A DNA stretch of 64,000 bases from 9FT-COMBO-48-23 sp964400675 (lineage in GTDB: Bacteria; Chloroflexota; Dehalococcoidia; GIF9; UBA5629): positions 62,001 to 126,000 of the forward strand of contig CAYNVO010000003.1 in assembly GCA_964400675.1 (NCBI GenBank), read 5' to 3'. The notes below the pieces were generated by a model that ran no database searches, had not been told where the DNA came from, and saw nothing but the letters and a program-made list of their open reading frames with translations. This document shows, piece by piece, positions 17,308 through 25,862 of the stretch (the stretch's first letter is position 1; every line of letters starts with the position of its first letter). The position numbers and the translations under genes were made by a program.

Positions 17308-18531
17308 GTGAGTTTGAAGAACAAGAACGTATTCATCACTGGTATAAGCGGCTTTGTCGGTTCAAACATGGCAAAGCATCTTCTCAATGAAGGGGCCAAT
17401 GTTTTTGGGCTGGTTAGAAGACGGGCTGATGGCACTATCCCGCAAAACATTAGATATCTGGGAATTGAGAACGAGGTAGCCCTTGTGGAGGGCGATATGC
17501 GGGATATTTCCAGTATTGCTTCCGCATTAGACATCAGCAAACCTGACATTGTCTTTCATCTCGCCGCTCAGTCTTTCATTCCCAGGTCGTTTTCATGCCC
17601 CGGAGAGACGATGGAAGTAAACTGTCTGGGGACAGCCAATCTCCTTGAGGCGATTAGAAATAAAAGCTTGGATGCAGTAACAGTTTTCGCAGGAAGCAGC
17701 GAAGAGTATGGCCTTGTATTCCTTTCGGATTCTCAGTATCAGCAAATCAAGAAAAAACACGGCACGATTTTCCCGGAGCCGATCAGTATCCCTGAATTGC
17801 CTATCACTGAGACCAATCCTCTCCGCCCCATGTCTCCCTATGCTGTCAGCAAGGTCTACGCCGACTATCTAACCAGAAACTATCATACTTGTTATGGATT
17901 GAAAACAATAGTCTCTAGGGGCTTCAATCAGGAAGGGGCCGGCCGAGGCAGTATGTTTGTAACTTCGTCGATTACTCGGCAGGCGATGCAATACAAGCGT
18001 GGTGAAATCGATAAGCTAGTCATAGGCAATGTTAATGCCTTCAGGGATTGGTCTCATGTCAATGATATTCTGAAGGGGTACTGCCTGCTGGCTGAGAAAG
18101 GCAGATATGGAGACGTTTACAACCAGGGCTCGCAGAGGACCAACTCGGTGCTTAGCTATCTCTTGCTTAGTTTGGAATGTGCTGGATATGCGGTGAATAG
18201 GATTGAAACGCTTGGTGGCAAGAAAGTGGTAGATAATCCCAACGAATTGGATAGCTCAAAGATGTTCGGGCTTGGCTTTGAAAAGACCAGGGTGGATAAG
18301 CTGATGCTAGAAGGTAAATTGGAATTCCAGCTTTCGGATACAGGAATTATTGTCATTACCGATAAGGATAAAATAGCTGTAGAATTTGATGAAGAAAGGT
18401 TCAGGCCAGCTGAAGTACCGATTTTATTAACCAGGACTGCAAAAATGGAGGAGCTTGGCTTTAAAACGCAGCGCAGCCTTAAAGATATAATTAATGACCA
18501 ATTGAATTATTTCCTGGATCCAGCTCGCTAG
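17308..18531 (+). CDS. GDP-mannose 4,6-dehydratase-like SDR enzyme
   Basis: The 407-residue extended SDR enzyme has FITGISGFVGSNMAKHL (NAD(P) site), FHLAAQSFIPRSF, the Ser-Ser-Glu motif in AGSSEEYG, and the catalytic YAVSK. The segments RGFNQEGAGRG and RFRPAEVPILL resemble GDP-mannose 4,6-dehydratases, which make GDP-4-keto-6-deoxymannose. It is longer than the usual 340-350 residues because of about 45 extra residues near 330-375 and an insertion after SSEEYG (about 130-155). The exact substrate is therefore uncertain. The start is a GTG with GAGG 6 nt upstream. Confidence 0.8.
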   Translation: MSLKNKNVFITGISGFVGSNMAKHLLNEGANVFGLVRRRADGTIPQNIRYLGIENEVALVEGDMRDISSIASALDISKPDIVFHLAAQSFIPRSFSCPGETMEVNCLGTANLLEAIRNKSLDAVTVFAGSSEEYGLVFLSDSQYQQIKKKHGTIFPEPISIPELPITETNPLRPMSPYAVSKVYADYLTRNYHTCYGLKTIVSRGFNQEGAGRGSMFVTSSITRQAMQYKRGEIDKLVIGNVNAFRDWSHVNDILKGYCLLAEKGRYGDVYNQGSQRTNSVLSYLLLSLECAGYAVNRIETLGGKKVVDNPNELDSSKMFGLGFEKTRVDKLMLEGKLEFQLSDTGIIVITDKDKIAVEFDEERFRPAEVPILLTRTAKMEELGFKTQRSLKDIINDQLNYFLDPAR

Positions 18532-18640
18532 CAAGGCAAACTGATTGTTCGCATGAACTATCAGAGTCGCCTCGTTATGCCGCGGCGTTGAAACACGATT
18601 GGTACTCAGTGAGGCGTTAGTGTAGTATAGGATTGTGCAG

Positions 18641-19759
18641 ATGAAGATTGCTGTAATTGTGGGTACACGCCCCGAGATAATTAAGATGGCTCCGATAGTA
18701 AGAGAGCTTGAGAACAATAGAGTAAACTACTTCATCCTTCATACCGGTCAACATTATTCGTATAACCTGGATAGGGTCTTTTTTGAACAGCTAAGATTAC
18801 AAGATGCTAAATATAACTTAGAGGTCGGCTCCGGCTCTCATGCAGAACAAACAGGAAAAATACTTATAGGCGTGGAAAAAACTCTTGAAATTGAAAAGCC
18901 TGATATTGTTCTAGTTGAGGGTGACACTAACTCTGTGTTTGCTGGTGCACTGGCAGCAGTTAAGCTCCATATATCAGTTGGGCATGTCGAGGCTGGGCTG
19001 CGAAGTTATGACAGGCAGATGCCCGAGGAAATCAATCGTATTCTGACTGACCATTGCTCCGATTACCTGTTCGCTCCAACGGAGAAGGCAAAGGCAATCC
19101 TCCTCGGCGAGGGCATCCACAACGACAAGATATTTGTAACTGGCAATACCATAGTTGACGCTGTCTACCAAAACCTAGAAATAGCTAAAAGAAGTTCAAA
19201 GTTAGGAAGTTCTAAGTTCGAGGTTAAATACACAACTTCAAACGTAGAACATAGAACCTTGAACCTTGAACCCGGAAGCTACTTCTTGGTAACCCTTCAT
19301 CGGCAAGAGAATGTTGATAACCTGGCGAGATTGGCCTCAATCTTGGAGGGGTTAGATAGGGTGGCTTCTGAGTTTCGTATGCCTGTAATCTATCCCATCC
19401 ATCCCCGCTCTCAGAAAATGATGGCCAAATTTGGCCATAAACCCCGAAATATTAAGCTAATTGAACCCACCGACTTCCTGAGTTTTCTCCAGCTTGAGAG
19501 CAGTGCCAGGCTTATACTGACCGACTCTGGAGGAGTTCAGGAGGAAGCTTGCATACTCAAAGTCCCCTGTGTTACTTTGAGAGACAATACTGAGAGGCCG
19601 GAAACCATTGAGGTCGGCGCTAATATACTAGCTGGTGCATCTTCAGATAAAATACTTGATTGTGTCAAGAGTATGATTAGCCAAAAAAACAAATGGGCAA
19701 ATCCATTTGGTGATGGCAAAGCAGGAGAAAGAATAGTAGAAATTATAACAGGAGATTAA
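18641..19759 (+). CDS. wecB: UDP-N-acetylglucosamine 2-epimerase (non-hydrolysing), WecB-like, with a repeat-encoded insertion
   Basis: The GT-B-fold enzyme interconverts UDP-GlcNAc and UDP-ManNAc. Landmarks: VIVGTRPEIIKMAPIV, HTGQHYSYN, VEGDTNSVFAGALAA, HVEAGLRSYDRQMPEEINR, LVTLHRQENVDN, PIHPRS, LTDSGGVQEEA. The ATG at 18641 gives the normal N-terminus; a GTG two codons earlier is less likely. Residues about 184-211 (KLGSSKF ... TTSNVEHRTLNLEP) are encoded by an AT-rich 7-bp-periodic palindrome. This lengthens the linker before the second Rossmann domain relative to the family, while the frame is kept. The gene is followed after 2 bp by the next epimerase gene. Confidence 0.92.
   Translation: MKIAVIVGTRPEIIKMAPIVRELENNRVNYFILHTGQHYSYNLDRVFFEQLRLQDAKYNLEVGSGSHAEQTGKILIGVEKTLEIEKPDIVLVEGDTNSVFAGALAAVKLHISVGHVEAGLRSYDRQMPEEINRILTDHCSDYLFAPTEKAKAILLGEGIHNDKIFVTGNTIVDAVYQNLEIAKRSSKLGSSKFEVKYTTSNVEHRTLNLEPGSYFLVTLHRQENVDNLARLASILEGLDRVASEFRMPVIYPIHPRSQKMMAKFGHKPRNIKLIEPTDFLSFLQLESSARLILTDSGGVQEEACILKVPCVTLRDNTERPETIEVGANILAGASSDKILDCVKSMISQKNKWANPFGDGKAGERIVEIITGD
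19191..19274 (+). repeat. palindromic heptad-repeat element inside wecB
   Basis: The left arm reads as 7-bp units (AAGTTCA AAGTTAG, then GAAGTTC TAAGTTC, then GAGGTTA). After a short loop the right arm has TAGAACA TAGAACC and TTGAACC TTGAACC, largely the reverse complement of the left. The same unit occurs at 21904-21958, 22331-22358 and 31792-31828. Here the element is in frame and translated within the epimerase. Confidence 0.75.
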
Positions 19760-19761
19760 CT

Positions 19762-20685
19762 ATGGCTAAGATATTAGTTACTGGCGGCAAGGGATTTATT
19801 GGCTCAAACCTCGTTCCTGAATTAAACGAACGGGGACACGAAGTCTGGGTATGCGACTTGGGTCATTCAGAGTCCCCAAACTACACCCGCTGCGATGTTA
19901 CCGAATACCGCCAGCTTGAGAGAATATTTGAACACCACGACTTTGATTTTGTCTATCATCTGGCGGCAGAATATGGCCGCTGGAACGGCGAGGACTATTA
20001 TGAGAACCTGTGGCTGACCAATGTGATAGGTACTAAGAATATGCTTCGGATTCAGGAGCAGAAGAAGTTCCGCATGATATTCTTTTCCAGTGCCGAGGTC
20101 TATGGAGACTATGACGGTGTAATGAGTGAAGACGTGATGGACAAAATACCCATAAAGCAAATGAACGACTACGCTATAACTAAATGGGCAGGAGAGCTAC
20201 AATGCTTGAACTCTCAAGCCATGTTCGGCACGGAGACTGTCAGGGTTAGACCGGTCAATGCTTACGGTCCGCACGAGCATTATAGTTCTTACCGCGGTGT
20301 AATCCCGGCTTTCATTTACAAGGCTCTGCATGATGAGCCATATACAGTTTATCAGGGGCACAAGCGCATCTTCGATTATGTAGAAGATACCTGTCGCACC
20401 TTCGCCAACATTGTAGATAACTTCATACCCGGCGAAGTTTATAACATCGGAGGCAAAGAGGAGTGGGAACACGATATCAAATATGTTTCCGACCTGATAT
20501 TAAAAAATCTGGGCAAAACTGATGCCAAAGTCAACTATAAGGAAGCAGAACCGTTTACCACACGCTTCAAGCACATGGACTTCTCCAAATCCAGGAGAGA
20601 CCTTAAGCACGCCCCCAAGGTTCCGCTGGAGGACGGAATCCCCAAAACTATTGAATGGATGCGCAAAGCCTACGGATTTAAGTAG
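19762..20685 (+). CDS. NAD-dependent epimerase/dehydratase (extended SDR)
   Basis: The 307-residue nucleotide-sugar SDR has the NAD site ILVTGGKGFIGSNLVPEL and VYHLAAEYGRWNGED. The catalytic Ser is in FFSSAEVYG, and the YxxxK motif is DYAITKWAGE. RVRPVNAYGPHEHYSSYRGVIP is typical of UDP-glucose 4-epimerase and dTDP-glucose 4,6-dehydratase relatives. The substrate cannot be fixed from sequence. An AGGAG site overlaps the 3' end of wecB, so the two are coupled. Confidence 0.85.
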   Translation: MAKILVTGGKGFIGSNLVPELNERGHEVWVCDLGHSESPNYTRCDVTEYRQLERIFEHHDFDFVYHLAAEYGRWNGEDYYENLWLTNVIGTKNMLRIQEQKKFRMIFFSSAEVYGDYDGVMSEDVMDKIPIKQMNDYAITKWAGELQCLNSQAMFGTETVRVRPVNAYGPHEHYSSYRGVIPAFIYKALHDEPYTVYQGHKRIFDYVEDTCRTFANIVDNFIPGEVYNIGGKEEWEHDIKYVSDLILKNLGKTDAKVNYKEAEPFTTRFKHMDFSKSRRDLKHAPKVPLEDGIPKTIEWMRKAYGFK

Positions 20686-20719
20686 CCCAAGCCAAACCTT
20701 GATATAACCTAGAACTCTT

Positions 20720-21919
20720 ATGAAAATCCTTATCGTCCAGGAGAGCGATTGGCTCAAGAGAGGGCCGCACCAACAACATCAGCTAGCAGACCGCCTTTCG
20801 CTTAGAGGTCACCAGGTTCGGATTATCGATTACGAGATTTTGTGGCGAGACCAAGACAAAAGGGAGCTTTATTGCAAACGACAGCTATTCGAAAATGTAT
20901 TCAAGGTTAATCAAGGGGCGAAGGTCACCGTAATTCGTCCCGGCATAATCAAGATACCTCTCCTTGACTATGTTTCCATTGTTTTTACTCATCAAAGAGA
21001 AATAAACAGGCAAATCGAAGAGTTCAAGCCTGATGTCATTATTGGGTTTAGTATCCTGAATAGTTATCTGGCAGCAAAGGCAGCCAGGAGTAATGACATT
21101 CCCTTCATTTATTACTGGATAGACGTGCTGCACCGCTTGATACCATTTAAGCCTCTACAGTTCATTGGTGAGATATTGGAGCACAAAACGCTAATGCAAG
21201 CGGACAGGACGCTGACAATCAATGACAAGCTTAAAGACTATGTTATCACTGCCGGTGCCGCAGCTAACAAAACTAGTGTAATCAGGGCCGGCATAGACGT
21301 GGAGCAGTTTAAGCCATCAGCTAGTATTAGCAATTTAAGGAAACAATATGGACTTAAGGAAACTGACATTGTATTGTTCTTCATGGGCTGGCTCTATCAT
21401 TTCTCCGGTTTGAAAGAAGTGGCTCAGGAGTTAGCCAAAGAAACTAACAAGAACCTGAAATTGCTAATAGTCGGCGAAGGCGATGCCTTTGAAGACCTTA
21501 AGCGAATACGAAACAAATACAACTTGCAAGATAGGCTCATCTTAGCTGGACAGAAGCCGTATACAGATATGCCAGCCTTCATCTCTGCTGCCGATATATG
21601 CCTGTTACCGGCATATCCTTGGGAGAAAACAATGCATGACATAGTGCCTATTAAGTTGTATGAGTACATGGCTATGAAGAAACCGGTGATAGCAACAAGA
21701 CTGCCCGGAGTTATGAAAGAATTTGGTAAAAACAACGGCGTAGTCTATGTGAGTAAACCTGAGGATGCCATTGATAAAGCCAAAAGCCTTGTCAAAGATG
21801 GTAAAATAGGAGAGCTTGGCGATAAAGCCAGGAAATTTGTCCAAAAATACAGCTGGGATAGTATAACCGACGGATTTGAGAAAATTCTAGAAGAAGTTGT
21901 GATGAGTTCTAGGTTCTAA
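20720..21919 (+). CDS. GT4-family glycosyltransferase
   Basis: The 399-residue GT-B enzyme has an N-terminal acceptor domain (WLKRGPHQQHQLADRLSLRGH) and a GT4 donor domain (LLIVGEGDAFEDLKR, DRLILAGQKPYTDMPAFISAADICLLP, PIKLYEYMAMKKPVIATR). It would add a sugar to a lipid-linked glycan on the cytosolic side. The last codons (SSRF-stop) are read from the start of a heptad-repeat array, so the native C-terminus may have been altered slightly. Confidence 0.88.
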   Translation: MKILIVQESDWLKRGPHQQHQLADRLSLRGHQVRIIDYEILWRDQDKRELYCKRQLFENVFKVNQGAKVTVIRPGIIKIPLLDYVSIVFTHQREINRQIEEFKPDVIIGFSILNSYLAAKAARSNDIPFIYYWIDVLHRLIPFKPLQFIGEILEHKTLMQADRTLTINDKLKDYVITAGAAANKTSVIRAGIDVEQFKPSASISNLRKQYGLKETDIVLFFMGWLYHFSGLKEVAQELAKETNKNLKLLIVGEGDAFEDLKRIRNKYNLQDRLILAGQKPYTDMPAFISAADICLLPAYPWEKTMHDIVPIKLYEYMAMKKPVIATRLPGVMKEFGKNNGVVYVSKPEDAIDKAKSLVKDGKIGELGDKARKFVQKYSWDSITDGFEKILEEVVMSSRF

Positions 21920-21958
21920 GCCAAGGGGTTCTAGGTTAAGAAGTTCTAAGTTCTAGGT
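21904..21958 (+). repeat. heptad-repeat array, left arm (GGTTCTA orientation)
   Basis: Units of 7 bp such as GAGTTCT AGGTTCT and AAGTTCT AAGTTCT AGGTAG run from the last codons of the GT4 gene, which include its stop, to just before the four-helix-bundle gene. The array at 22331-22358 has the reverse-complement unit, so the two arms bracket that gene as inverted repeats. Confidence 0.8.
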
Positions 21959-21971
21959 AGAATATTGAGTA

Positions 21972-22340
21972 ATGAAAATCGAAAGATTTGAGGACATCGA
22001 AGCTTGGAAAGAGGCTCGAAATTTGGTTAGCATGATTTACGATATTTCAAATGAAGAGCTATTTTCAAAAGATTTCAGCCTGAGGAATCAAGTCCGGGGG
22101 GCTTCGGTCTCCGTAATGTCCAACATTGCCGAGGGATTTGATAGGGGGACAAATAGAGAATTCATACAATTCCTCATAGTAGCCAGAGCTTCCGCTTCTG
22201 AAGTAAAAAGCCAGTTATATGTAGCCTTGGACCGCAACTACATTCATCAAAATAAGTTTGATAAAGTATACCAGCAAGCAACGAAAGCCATAAGTCTTAT
22301 TGACGTGTTCATCCGTTACTTGAAAAAACCCAGAACGTAG
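21972..22340 (+). CDS. four-helix-bundle protein (S23/23S-rRNA intervening-sequence protein family)
   Basis: The 122-residue all-helical protein has the family pattern FEDIEAWKEARNLVSMIYDIS, FSLRNQVRGASVSVMSNIAEGFDR, EFIQFLIVARASASEVKSQLYVALD and a final helix. Homologues are encoded inside 23S rRNA intervening sequences and as free-standing genes; they are small RNA/DNA-interacting bundles related in fold to Avd. Here the gene sits between a glycosyltransferase and an epimerase gene, bracketed by inverted 7-bp-repeat arms, and its stop codon comes from the right arm. The ribosome site is weak (GAG). It has no obvious part in glycan synthesis and looks like cargo of a repeat element (inference). 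Confidence 0.87.
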   Translation: MKIERFEDIEAWKEARNLVSMIYDISNEELFSKDFSLRNQVRGASVSVMSNIAEGFDRGTNREFIQFLIVARASASEVKSQLYVALDRNYIHQNKFDKVYQQATKAISLIDVFIRYLKKPRT

Positions 22341-22358
22341 AACCTAGAACCTAGAACG
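22331..22358 (+). repeat. heptad-repeat array, right arm (TAGAACC orientation)
   Basis: CAGAACG TAGAACC TAGAACC TAGAACG follow one another without a gap. The first TAG is the stop codon of the four-helix-bundle gene. The array is the inverted counterpart of 21904-21958 and ends 14 bp before the next ATG, leaving its AAGGAG site intact. Confidence 0.85.
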
Positions 22359-22371
22359 AAGAAGGAGCAAA

Positions 22372-23370
22372 ATGAGTCAACATATGAGCGAATATAAGGG
22401 TAAGAATATCCTCATCACCGGCGGGGCTGGCTGCATTGGCAGCAATCTGACTAAAGCTCTAATAGAAGCCGAAGCAGGCAAAATAATCGTCCTTGACGAC
22501 CTTTCAGCGGCTGAAAAATGGAACGTCCCCGTTGACCCAAAGGTGATATTTATCGAGGGCAGCGTATTGGATGAAGAAGCAGTAAAGAGAGCGTTCTCTG
22601 CAAAGCTTGATTTCGTCTTCCATCTGGCAGCTCACTTCGCCAATCAGAATTCAGTTGATAATCCTGAGACCGACCTCGAGGTCAACGGTCTCGGCACACT
22701 CAAGGTTCTGGAATACTCTCACCTTGCCAAGGTAAGCAAGTTTGTCTTTGCATCTTCAGGCTGCTCAGTTTACGGCAGCCAGGCGCCTCTCCCCCTGAAA
22801 GAGGATTACGTATCGCTGCATCTCGACACTCCCTATCAAATCACCAAGCTTCTCGGCGAGCTTTACTGCAATTTCTTCCACAATTATTATGGGCTGCCTG
22901 TAGCTATAGCCCGATACTTCAATGTTTATGGTCCCGGTGAAATCCCCGGTGCTTACCGTAACGTCATTCCCAATTTCATGTGGTGGGCATTACACAAAAT
23001 GCCCCTACCTGTGACTGGCACAGGAGCGGAAACCAGAGATTTCACCTATGTTGAAGACATAGTTGACGGCACGTTACGACTTGGGGCAATATCTCAGGCT
23101 GTGGGTGATGCCTTTAACCTCGCGTCAGAAACAGAAACCAAGGTAATTGATATAGCTAATATGGTTAATGAGATAACGGGAAATCCGTCAGGTGTTACCT
23201 TTAAACCTCGCCGCGACTGGGACCAGATTACGCGCCGGAAAGCCTCTATAGAAAAAGCCAGGAAAGTTCTCGGTTATGAGCCAGGAACAAAAATAAAAGA
23301 CGGAGTCAAGAAAGTGTATGAGTGGGTTGTAGCCAATCGTGATAAAATTGAGGAATGTGCCAGATTTTAA
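22372..23370 (+). CDS. NAD-dependent epimerase/dehydratase, UDP-glucose 4-epimerase-like
   Basis: The 332-residue extended SDR enzyme has ILITGGAGCIGSNLTKAL, VFHLAAHFANQNSVDNPETD, FASSGCSVYG, YQITK (catalytic Tyr/Lys), RYFNVYGPGE and RDFTYVEDIVDG. It probably acts on a UDP- or GDP-sugar at C4. An AAGGAG site precedes the ATG. The C-terminal tail (KIKDG ... DKIEECARF) reappears as a detached remnant at 30461-30571, so a second copy of this gene once lay there. A second in-frame Met (MSEYKG) four codons in could also start. Confidence 0.86.
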   Translation: MSQHMSEYKGKNILITGGAGCIGSNLTKALIEAEAGKIIVLDDLSAAEKWNVPVDPKVIFIEGSVLDEEAVKRAFSAKLDFVFHLAAHFANQNSVDNPETDLEVNGLGTLKVLEYSHLAKVSKFVFASSGCSVYGSQAPLPLKEDYVSLHLDTPYQITKLLGELYCNFFHNYYGLPVAIARYFNVYGPGEIPGAYRNVIPNFMWWALHKMPLPVTGTGAETRDFTYVEDIVDGTLRLGAISQAVGDAFNLASETETKVIDIANMVNEITGNPSGVTFKPRRDWDQITRRKASIEKARKVLGYEPGTKIKDGVKKVYEWVVANRDKIEECARF

Positions 23371-23460
23371 TCTCTCGAAGTATGCAGGGCAGACAAACGC
23401 AGGGTTGCCGCAAATTAATTTTACATAAAATAACGATGCCTATATTTTCTTCAATCCGGC

Positions 23461-23883
23461 TTAATATCCTGTTCTAACAATCAAGAAACAGCCAACAACC
23501 ACGAAGGCAATCCCTATCCAATGCAATATAGTTATACTTTCTTTCAAATAAATCAAGGCAAATATCGCTGTTAATACATAGGCCAAGCTCATCAGGGGGT
23601 AAATAAAGCTGACATTTAGAGTTGACATTGCACCAAGCCACAGGACTAATGCGATTCCGTAGCATAATATCCCGGCAATGATACGGGGGTTGGTGAATAT
23701 TCTGGAGAGTGTATCAAGGTTGAAGAGCTGCCCCATACTTTTGATTTCTCCGACTTGATTCACACCACTTTTCATCAGGATTTGTCCCATTGCCGCACCG
23801 AATATGCAGAGCAACACCAATAGTAGAGCAAACAACATAGCACTCCTTTTCTTGAACCTTGGTAGCCCAAATTTTCTTTTCAA
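23461..23883 (-). CDS. small EamA/SMR-type membrane transporter
   Basis: The 140-residue protein has four predicted transmembrane helices (about 16-34, 65-85, 90-110 and 118-137) and the pattern GQILMKSGVNQVG, LWLGAMSTLNVSFIYPLMSLAYVL, YLKESIT. This resembles SMR/EamA half-transporters such as ArnE/ArnF, which flip polyprenyl-phosphate-linked sugars. In this locus a lipid-linked sugar flippase is plausible (inference). It is the last gene of a minus-strand block running from about 28.7 kb to 23.5 kb and is convergent with the epimerase at 22372-23370. Confidence 0.75.
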   Translation of the reverse strand: MKRKFGLPRFKKRSAMLFALLLVLLCIFGAAMGQILMKSGVNQVGEIKSMGQLFNLDTLSRIFTNPRIIAGILCYGIALVLWLGAMSTLNVSFIYPLMSLAYVLTAIFALIYLKESITILHWIGIAFVVVGCFLIVRTGY

Positions 23884-23968
23884 TTTTTACCCAGCAGTGT
23901 AGATTTTCTTACCGTTAAATCAGAGCTTGATATTAGGCATGCCAGCTCCTTAATGTCAATAATATAGG

Positions 23969-24868
23969 TTATGCCTTTTTAGCTAACAATTTGATCTCAT
24001 ATTGCATATTAAAAAGCTTGGCAAAAAAATACATTACCCCTATTAACATTTTCGTGCCCCAGTTCCATCTCAGGTTCTGCAAGGGTATTTCACTCTTTCC
24101 AAGGTAAATGACCTCAAATCCTGTCTCACGAAGCATTTGCGTTAGTGTCTGTTTGGAAAAATGAGTGATATGATAGATTGGATGTACTAACTTAATAGGT
24201 TTTTTCAACTTCCCGCCTGTGATTTTGTACAAAATGTCAGCCAGTCTAGGAATAAGGCTATTCTCGTCTACTGTCAAAATAAACAATAATCCATTGTCTT
24301 TCAGTATCCGTAGGCACTCTTCCAAGATTTGCCTGGGATTTGGGACATGTTCAATGGTATCCCACATTGTAACAACATCAAAGTATGCTGATGGGAAATT
24401 AATGTCTTGCAATTCTTTTGTGTCCACTTTAATTCCAAATTTCTCCTTGGCATAGTTTGATGCATATTCCGAAATATCCACTCCGTATGGCTCCCAACCT
24501 TTGTTTTTTGCCATATCCAGAAAAACGCCTGTGGCACAACCGACATCCAATATTCTCCCCGCTTCCTTAGAGGACATTATAAGAGCTAATCCCTGTTGGA
24601 AGTTGGCTAATCTGGGCTCTTCTTTATACTTGGCATAGTCCTCGTGGCACTTTGAAAAAAATTTGACTTGGAACTCTTCGAAGTACTCGGCAGAATATAA
24701 TTCTACAAGATTAATGTATAGCGGCTCAGTAAACACAAGGTGGCAATTGCGGCATTTTAATATATTGTATTCTCTCAGTTCATAAAGCCGAGAAATATCT
24801 TGTGAGTCACACAGTTGGCATTTAACATCGTTAAATTTATCAGGCTCTTTATAAGTATCCTCTGACAA
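23969..24868 (-). CDS. SAM-dependent methyltransferase with N-terminal zinc ribbon
   Basis: The 299-residue protein starts with a four-Cys zinc ribbon (CQLCDSQ ... CRNCHLVF). A class I methyltransferase domain follows (ILDVGCATGVFLDMAKNKGW, GVDISEYA, FDVVTMWDTIEHVPNPRQILEE). Proteins of this layout are common in polysaccharide clusters and methylate sugars or lipid intermediates; the acceptor is unknown. It belongs to the minus-strand block, 43 bp downstream of an SDR gene. Confidence 0.82.
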   Translation of the reverse strand: MSEDTYKEPDKFNDVKCQLCDSQDISRLYELREYNILKCRNCHLVFTEPLYINLVELYSAEYFEEFQVKFFSKCHEDYAKYKEEPRLANFQQGLALIMSSKEAGRILDVGCATGVFLDMAKNKGWEPYGVDISEYASNYAKEKFGIKVDTKELQDINFPSAYFDVVTMWDTIEHVPNPRQILEECLRILKDNGLLFILTVDENSLIPRLADILYKITGGKLKKPIKLVHPIYHITHFSKQTLTQMLRETGFEVIYLGKSEIPLQNLRWNWGTKMLIGVMYFFAKLFNMQYEIKLLAKKA

Positions 24869-24911
24869 GATGATTACCTGCCTAATAATTCATTAGTTCG
24901 AGCTTTTGATG

Positions 24912-25862
24912 CTATTTGTTGCAGTGCATACGGAACCAGTTGATAGTATTTTTCAATCCATCCTCAAGGTTGACTGAAGGCTGCCACCCTAGAATTTCCT
25001 TGGCTTTAGTATTATCACAAAAATGGTGCCATGCTTCTCCAGGCCGATAATCTAATGCCCCTACTCGCGGTTTTAGTGAGCTCTCCATTAAACGCAAAAC
25101 CATTTCCACAACATCTATAATCTTGTACTCTAATCCATTGCCAATGTTTATTATTTCACCAATAGCACGTGGCGTAACTGAAGCTTTTATGTAAGCCTCA
25201 ACGATATCATCAACATAATTGAATTCTCTTGTCTGCTCCCCCTTGGTCATTTCAAATTCCTCATCCATGATAGTCTTTTTAATGAGCGATGGAATCAGCA
25301 AGCTGCCTTCCTGCCCAGGTCCATAAGTCAGAAATGGCCTCAAAGTAATAATAGGTGCTCCATGCGTTTTGTGTAACATCTGGCAAAAAGCAGTGGCAGA
25401 TACCTTAGAAGCAGAGTATGGAGAAGAAGGATTAGGAATTTGATCTTCGCGGAACGGAGCAGGATTGTCACCATAATCTTCAGAAGCCCCGGTATTTATA
25501 AAGCAATCGTAATTAATCCAATTTAAAGCTCGTAAAAGGTTAAGTGTTCCTCTTAAATTTACCTCTACCATCTCGTCAATTAGTTCTGGGGAGCGGGTGG
25601 TAGCAACGTATGCAGCGAGGTGAAATATTTTCTGCGGTTTGATAACAGCAATAACTGTTCTTATAGTTGTAAAATCTCTTATATCACTATGATGAATGAT
25701 AATCTCATTGCTTATATCTCCAAGCCTCCAAAGATTGGAACCAGCTCTGGCTAAACCATGCACCTCAGCACCTTCTCTCACCAGTCTTCTAGCCAAATGG
25801 GAACCTATAAAACCAGAGACGCCGGTAACCAGCACCTTGGTATTCCTCAATGTTTCAGTCAT
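24912..25862 (-). CDS. NAD-dependent epimerase/dehydratase (extended SDR)
   Basis: The 316-residue SDR enzyme has VLVTGVSGFIGSHLARRL (NAD site), IFHLAAYVATTRSPELIDE, INTGASEDYGDN, YSASK (Tyr/Lys), LRPFLTYGPGQ and REFNYVDDIVEAYI. The pattern fits nucleotide-sugar epimerases, dehydratases or 4-ketoreductases; the substrate is open. Its ATG overlaps the stop of the upstream truncated dehydratase (ATGA), so it inherited translational coupling from a now-broken neighbour. Confidence 0.84.
   Translation of the reverse strand: MTETLRNTKVLVTGVSGFIGSHLARRLVREGAEVHGLARAGSNLWRLGDISNEIIIHHSDIRDFTTIRTVIAVIKPQKIFHLAAYVATTRSPELIDEMVEVNLRGTLNLLRALNWINYDCFINTGASEDYGDNPAPFREDQIPNPSSPYSASKVSATAFCQMLHKTHGAPIITLRPFLTYGPGQEGSLLIPSLIKKTIMDEEFEMTKGEQTREFNYVDDIVEAYIKASVTPRAIGEIINIGNGLEYKIIDVVEMVLRLMESSLKPRVGALDYRPGEAWHHFCDNTKAKEILGWQPSVNLEDGLKNTINWFRMHCNK

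Noticed and set aside
21972..22340. Diversity-generating retroelement accessory protein (Avd)
   Set aside because: The fold is related, but no reverse transcriptase, template repeat or variable gene lies nearby; the S23/IVP pattern fits better.
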